From Flavobacterium aquicola (lineage in GTDB: Bacteria; Bacteroidota; Bacteroidia; Flavobacteriales; Flavobacteriaceae), in the NCBI RefSeq assembly GCF_003385115.1, contig NZ_QUNI01000002.1:1-64000 (forward strand): a stretch of 64,000 nt of DNA, read 5' to 3'. Numbering within the stretch: the first letter of the stretch is position 1; the number at the start of each line of letters is the position of its first letter. Shown piece after piece: positions 59,902 to 64,000 of this stretch. Position numbers and translations under genes: made by a program. The notes under the pieces were generated by a model. It was not told where the DNA came from. It worked only from the letters and a program-made list of their open reading frames with translations, and did not search any database.

Positions 59902-61098
59902 ATGAATACAATACTTCCAATCGAAAAAAGAAATGCTGTTCTAACCACAATGGCTGCTTTATTAGAGCAAGAAAGAGAGGTGCTGAAAAGTATCAATCAA
60001 CAGGATTTAGCCAATTATTCAGGCGAAGATTTGGCAATGGAAAAACGTCTGCTTGTTGATAATGCAAAAGTGGATGCCATGATTCTTTCTTTGCAGCAAT
60101 TAGCTAGTCAGGAGGATCCGGTTGGACAGGTTCGATTTACTTTCACTCATGAAAACGGAATGAAAATCAGCAACAAAACGGCTGCTTTTGGAACTATTTT
60201 AATTATATACGAATCTCGTCCAGACGTAACTGTCGAAGCGGGAGGAATCGCTTTTAAATCGGGGAATAAAATCCTTTTGAAAGGCGGAAAAGAATCACTG
60301 CTTTCGAACCAGAAAATTGTAAGTCTTTGGCATCAAGCCTTAACAAACAATGGGGTTTCTGCGGATTGGGTGGAATATTTGAATTATGACAGGACTCAAA
60401 CTCAGGAATTCCTTGAAAAACCAACGCAAAAAGTAGATTTAATTGTACCTCGTGGCGGCGAAAAATTAATCGAATTTACCAAGAAACATGCTACCTGCCC
60501 AGTTATTGTAAGCGGACGCGGAAATAACTTTGTGTATGTAAATGCCGACGCTGATTTAGAAAAAGCAATGGCGATTATCATTAACGGTAAAACGTCTAAT
60601 ATCTCTGTTTGCAATGCTTTAGACAAAGTGCTAATTGATACCAATCTGCCAAATTGGGAAGTTTTCGCTAAACAATTAGTAACTGAATTAGAGAAATTCA
60701 AAGTGACTATTCTAGGAGATGATGCTTTCGCAAAAGCGACTGGAGTTCCAGCAATTGAGAGTGATTTGATTTGGTACGAAGAATTTTTAGATTACAAAAT
60801 CGTGATTGGAACAATCAATTCTAATCAGGAAGCGATTGCCAAAATCAATAAATATTGTGGCGGTCACTCTGCTTCTATCATTACTAAAAACGAAGCTTTG
60901 GCACAAGAATTTATGGAGAATGTAGATGCCTCTTCTGTATATCACAATGCCTCTACCCGCTTTACTGATGGAGGGCAATTTGGTCTTGGAGGAGAATTGG
61001 CAATCAGTACTGATAAATTACACCAGCGCGGACCAATTGGTTTACAGCATTTGGTAACCAATAAATGGTACGTTTACGGTGATGGACAAATTAGATAG
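59902..61098 (+). CDS. proA: Glutamate-5-semialdehyde dehydrogenase (gamma-glutamyl phosphate reductase)
   Basis: A 398-residue NADPH enzyme of the aldehyde-dehydrogenase superfamily and second step of proline synthesis. YESRPDVTVEAGGIAFKSGN, LIVPRGGEKLI, the catalytic Cys in TSNISVCNALDKVL and ASTRFTDGGQFGLGGE mark the family. It lies between arginine genes, followed by its partner proB. Confidence 0.95.
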   Translation: MNTILPIEKRNAVLTTMAALLEQEREVLKSINQQDLANYSGEDLAMEKRLLVDNAKVDAMILSLQQLASQEDPVGQVRFTFTHENGMKISNKTAAFGTILIIYESRPDVTVEAGGIAFKSGNKILLKGGKESLLSNQKIVSLWHQALTNNGVSADWVEYLNYDRTQTQEFLEKPTQKVDLIVPRGGEKLIEFTKKHATCPVIVSGRGNNFVYVNADADLEKAMAIIINGKTSNISVCNALDKVLIDTNLPNWEVFAKQLVTELEKFKVTILGDDAFAKATGVPAIESDLIWYEEFLDYKIVIGTINSNQEAIAKINKYCGGHSASIITKNEALAQEFMENVDASSVYHNASTRFTDGGQFGLGGELAISTDKLHQRGPIGLQHLVTNKWYVYGDGQIR

Positions 61099-61206
61099 CA
61101 GAATTTAGATTGCAGATTAACGATTTTTAATTTTAGATATAGCTTTGCGAACCTTGCGTTTACAGAGATCCAAATAAAAACCTTGCGCCCTTTGCGGTTA
61201 AAAACA

Positions 61207-61968
61207 ATGGCAAAAAAAAGAATATTATTAAAGTTAGGCAGTAATACCTTAACCAAAGAAACCAATCATATTTCGAGAGGAAAGATTGAGGATATTGGGG
61301 TACAAATAGCCGCTTTGCAGGACGAATACGAATTCATTATTGTGAGTTCAGGAGCTATTGCAGCAGCCAAACAATTCGTAAAACTGGACAATAATGACAA
61401 AGATGTTTTTGTAAAGCAAGCATTAGCATCCATTGGACAGCCTCATTTGATGCGGATTTACCATGAGAATTTCAGCGATTTGGGATTGCATATTTCACAA
61501 TGTTTACTGTCATATTCTGATTTTGAAAAACAGCAGTCCAAAGTCAATATTGTAAACACCATCAATGTATTGGTCAAAAACAATTACATTCCGATTATCA
61601 ATGAAAATGACACCGTTGCAACCGATGAGATAAAATTTGGAGACAACGATAAATTGGCGGCTTTGACGGCAGTATTGTTAAATGTTGACATTCTGATTAT
61701 TGCAACCAACACCAACGGAATTTACACCAAATCGTCAATAAACGATGAAGTACCGGAAACGATACAATTAGTTACTGATTTATCGCTTTTGCAAAAAGAA
61801 ATCGGAGACAAAAAATCGTCTCATGGAACTGGAGGCATGCAGTCTAAAATCGATTCGGCGGCTATTGCCAAAGCAGGAAATATCGAAACTTGGATTGTAA
61901 ACGGACTAGAAGACAATTTTATGCTGAAGGCATTAAAAGGAGAAATTAAGTTTACAAAAATTGCTTAA
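61207..61968 (+). CDS. proB: Glutamate 5-kinase (catalytic domain only)
   Basis: A 253-residue amino-acid kinase: RILLKLGSNTLT start, VSSGAIAAAKQF, PIINENDTVATDEIKFGDNDKLAALTA and GTGGMQSKIDSAAIA. It lacks the C-terminal PUA domain present in the roughly 370-residue enterobacterial form, so it is the short type. The ATG at 61207 (MAKKRILLK) is preferred to an upstream non-standard start in repeat-like DNA. Confidence 0.93.
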   Translation: MAKKRILLKLGSNTLTKETNHISRGKIEDIGVQIAALQDEYEFIIVSSGAIAAAKQFVKLDNNDKDVFVKQALASIGQPHLMRIYHENFSDLGLHISQCLLSYSDFEKQQSKVNIVNTINVLVKNNYIPIINENDTVATDEIKFGDNDKLAALTAVLLNVDILIIATNTNGIYTKSSINDEVPETIQLVTDLSLLQKEIGDKKSSHGTGGMQSKIDSAAIAKAGNIETWIVNGLEDNFMLKALKGEIKFTKIA

Positions 61969-61969
61969 A

Positions 61970-62018
61970 ATCATCATGTATTTAAACGATATTTAAAAAT
62001 ATCGCGCATTTAGATGAT
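61970..62018. repeat. Inverted repeat between proB and argF'
   Basis: CGATATTT (61987-61994) pairs with AAATATCG (61997-62004), inside an outer ATCATC/GATGAT pair. Confidence 0.65.
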
Positions 62019-62043
62019 ATTTTAAATTAATAAACAAAAAACT

Positions 62044-62991
62044 ATGAACTACACCTCGATAAAAGAAATAGACTCACTCCAAAAATGGGTGAAAGAAGCG
62101 TTAAAAATCAAAAAAAATCCGCTTAAAAATAAAAAACTAGGAAAAAACAAAACCTTAGTAATGCTGTTTTTCAATTCCAGTCTGAGAACACGTTTGAGTA
62201 CTCAAAAAGCAGCCATAAATTTAGGAATGAATGTGATGGTGATGAATTTCGGAAGTGAAGGCTGGACGCTTGAATTCGAAGACGGAACCGTTATGAACCA
62301 AGGTGCTTCAGAACACATCAAAGAAGCGGCAGAAGTAGTTTCACAATATGCGGATATTATTGCCATCAGAGCATTTGCTGGTTTAGCTGACAAAGAAAAA
62401 GACAATGCCGAAACAGTAATGAATGGCTTCGTAAAACATGCTACTGTGCCAATTCTAAATATGGAAAGCGCAACAGGACATCCATTGCAGTCTCTTGCCG
62501 ATGCCATTACTATGGCTGAAAACAAAACCAAACACAGACCAAAAGTAGTGCTGTCATGGGCTCCGCACCCAAGAGCGTTACCGCAGGCTGTTCCTAATTC
62601 ATTTGTAGAAATGATGCAGCTGCAAACCGAAATGGATTTTGTAATTACGCACCCAGAAGGCTACGAACTGAATCCTGAAATCACCAAAGATTCCAAAATC
62701 GAACACGATCAGGACAAAGCTTTTGAAAACGCTGATTTTATCTACGCCAAAAACTGGAGCAATTATAAAGAATATGGTAAAATCACCAACTCTGACCCAA
62801 ATTGGACCATCACAGCCGATAAAATGAAACTGACCAACAATGCTAAATTCATGCATTGTCTACCCGTAAGACGTAATGTAATTGTTACTGATGAAGTCAT
62901 CGACAGCGAAAATTCGGTTGTAATCCAGCAGGCGAATAACAGGACGTATTCAGCCCAATTGGTTTTACAGAAAATATTAAAAAGTCTCTAA
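62044..62991 (+). CDS. argF': N-acylornithine transcarbamylase, probably succinyl-specific (ArgF')
   Basis: A 315-residue transcarbamylase. Carbamoyl-phosphate motif SSLRTR, FGSEGWTLEFEDGTVMNQGASEHIKEA, ESATGHPLQSLAD, SWAPHPRALPQAVPNSF and HCLPVRRN place it with the Bacteroidetes/Xanthomonas N-acylornithine enzymes rather than ordinary OTCases. The position that from memory is Pro in the Bacteroides succinyl enzyme and Glu in the Xanthomonas acetyl enzyme is Ser89 here, a small residue expected to allow the succinyl substrate. It would carbamoylate N-acylornithine before deacylation. Confidence 0.9.
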   Translation: MNYTSIKEIDSLQKWVKEALKIKKNPLKNKKLGKNKTLVMLFFNSSLRTRLSTQKAAINLGMNVMVMNFGSEGWTLEFEDGTVMNQGASEHIKEAAEVVSQYADIIAIRAFAGLADKEKDNAETVMNGFVKHATVPILNMESATGHPLQSLADAITMAENKTKHRPKVVLSWAPHPRALPQAVPNSFVEMMQLQTEMDFVITHPEGYELNPEITKDSKIEHDQDKAFENADFIYAKNWSNYKEYGKITNSDPNWTITADKMKLTNNAKFMHCLPVRRNVIVTDEVIDSENSVVIQQANNRTYSAQLVLQKILKSL

Positions 62992-63046
62992 GTTTCTAAG
63001 ACACTAAGATACTAAGTTTTTTTTGCTTGTTATCTTAGAAACTTAG
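62988..63046. repeat. CTAAG-word inverted repeat between argF' and argB
   Basis: CTAAGTTTCTAAG (62988-63000) pairs perfectly with CTTAGAAACTTAG (63034-63046). The left side continues as tandem CTAAG words and the right as further TTAG words. Confidence 0.78.
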
Positions 63047-63073
63047 CCACTTAGTAACTCAGAAACTTAAAAA

Positions 63074-63850
63074 ATGAACAAACTATCTATCATAAAAATT
63101 GGCGGTAACATCATCGACAATCCAACGGAATTAGCACAATTTCTAACTGATTTTTCCAAAATAGAAGGCAATAAAATACTCGTTCACGGTGGTGGAAAAT
63201 CAGCTACCAAAATGGCACAGAGTATCGGATTAGTTCCGCAGATGATTGACGGACGAAGAATTACCGATGCACCAATGCTTGACGTAGTCGTGATGATTTA
63301 TGCGGGTGAAATCAATAAAAATGTTGTAGCTCAACTACAGGCTCATAACACTAATGCAATTGGATTTTCAGGTGCTGATGGAAATTTGATTCAATCAACT
63401 AAAAGAAATCACCCGACAATTGATTATGGTTTTGTTGGCGATGTGCAAAAAGTAAATACTCCTTTATTGGAAACATTATTAAACAGCGGAATAACACCTG
63501 TTTTTTGCGCTATCACTCACGACGGCCAAGGACAATTATTGAACACGAATGCTGATACTATTGCAAGTGAATTGGCTATTGCAACCTCCGAAGTTTTTGA
63601 CGTGACTTTAACTTATTGCTTCGAAAAAGCAGGAGTTTTAACAGATGTTGAGGATGAAAATTCAGTAATCCAACAAATAAATTCAGCTCTTTATTCAAAA
63701 TTAAAAGAAGAAGGTGCCATACATTCCGGAATGATTCCTAAATTGGATAATTGTTTTAACAGCTTATCTAAAGGCGTTCAAAAAATACGGATTGGTCACC
63801 ACAGAATGTTACAAAACACAAACGCAATTTGTACAACAATCGAATTGTAA
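63074..63850 (+). CDS. argB: N-acylglutamate kinase
   Basis: A 258-residue amino-acid kinase: IIKIGGNIID, LVHGGGKSATKMAQ, DGRRITDAPMLDVVVMIYAGEINK and LLNTNADTIASELAIA, ending in GMIPKLDNCFNSL. It phosphorylates the acylated glutamate. The usual arginine-feedback N-terminal helix is absent, as in arginine-insensitive forms. Confidence 0.94.
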   Translation: MNKLSIIKIGGNIIDNPTELAQFLTDFSKIEGNKILVHGGGKSATKMAQSIGLVPQMIDGRRITDAPMLDVVVMIYAGEINKNVVAQLQAHNTNAIGFSGADGNLIQSTKRNHPTIDYGFVGDVQKVNTPLLETLLNSGITPVFCAITHDGQGQLLNTNADTIASELAIATSEVFDVTLTYCFEKAGVLTDVEDENSVIQQINSALYSKLKEEGAIHSGMIPKLDNCFNSLSKGVQKIRIGHHRMLQNTNAICTTIEL

Positions 63851-63917
63851 AAAATTAAACGCTAATTGCACTGATTTACATGAATAATTTGTGAAATTTG
63901 CGCTGAAAATAAAATAA

Positions 63918-64000
63918 ATGAAAAACATCGAAACCCTCATACAAGAAGCCATCGCACTTTTAAAATCGCTGATTGCAATTCCTTCCTTTTCGAGTGAAGA
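63918..64000 (+). CDS. argE: M20-family deacylase, probably ArgE (partial)
   Basis: Only the first 27 codons are in the window: MKNIETLIQEAIALLKSLI followed by AIPSFSSEE. The LLxxLIxIPSFS pattern is the M20 peptidase start. Position after argB in an arginine cluster suggests the N-acylcitrulline or N-acylornithine deacylase. It runs off the right edge. Confidence 0.75.
   Translation, partial: MKNIETLIQEAIALLKSLIAIPSFSSE

Overview
The window reads as chromosome of a Flavobacterium-like member of the Bacteroidetes. It has AT-rich intergenic DNA, promoters of the TTTG-N19-TAnnTTTG type, few Shine-Dalgarno sites, SusC-like carboxypeptidase-regulatory/beta-barrel outer-membrane receptors, many Cys-lipoproteins and a Bacteroidetes-type arginine cluster with an ArgF'-like transcarbamylase. 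No rRNA, tRNA, CRISPR array, transposase or integrase gene was found.

The most unusual region is positions 1 to about 8730. It is an array of eleven small cassettes, all read on the + strand and each holding at most one gene. They are separated by eleven full copies of a 132-135 bp element plus one decayed terminal copy. The element has the layout of an integron attC site: an R'' box ending in AAC, inverted L arms, an apical palindrome, and an R' box starting G|TT. No recombinase gene is in view, so this is either the distal part of an integron or a cluster of attC-like sites without an integrase. One feature goes beyond textbook attC. Each cassette has its own private terminal inverted repeat of about 13-16 nt. 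In every cassette that can be checked it has the same imperfection at position 11, A at the start and C at the end, which is G.T on the bottom strand. A single cassette with the same signature sits alone at 27960-28711, about 19 kb away. Cargo is mostly lipoproteins, secreted proteins and membrane proteins of unknown function, plus one SUKH (SMI1/KNR4) immunity-type protein and one YD-repeat protein.

8.8-16.4 kb: a small membrane protein, a DUF4142 lipoprotein, an Fpg/Nei DNA glycosylase with a DUF72 protein, an SDR oxidoreductase, a C-terminally truncated AraC-type regulator, an apparent outer-membrane-protein gene remnant that still has its terminator, a small secreted protein and an LTA-synthase-like membrane phosphotransferase.

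16.6-25.3 kb: an OmpR-type response regulator, histidine kinase and outer-membrane receptor; then a COG4705-like membrane protein, a PAP2 phosphatase and a second receptor.

25.5-32.4 kb: an ArsR/AHSA1/AHSA1/DoxX operon, a small beta-rich protein, the lone cassette with a DUF6624 lipoprotein, an HxlR regulator divergent from SDR and quinone-oxidoreductase genes, a VOC protein and a second DUF4142 lipoprotein.

32.5-38.9 kb: an RND efflux operon (membrane fusion protein, HAE1 pump, outer-membrane factor) and a small exported protein. 39-54 kb: a pentapeptide-repeat protein, a stress-type membrane protein, a PhnB-like VOC protein, a clan-A glycoside hydrolase lipoprotein beside a LytS/LytTR two-component pair, an acetyltransferase, GMP reductase, MiaE, GlyA, fumarylacetoacetase, a lipoprotein, a porin, a beta-carbonic anhydrase and a small membrane protein.

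55.3-64 kb: one long arginine/proline cluster: GNAT acyltransferase, argG, argC, argD, proA, proB, argF', argB, and argE running off the end. It is preceded by a promoter, a possible 26-residue Arg-containing leader peptide and two small RNA hairpins, a candidate attenuator. Its intergenic gaps hold distinct palindromic repeats, also seen elsewhere in the window.
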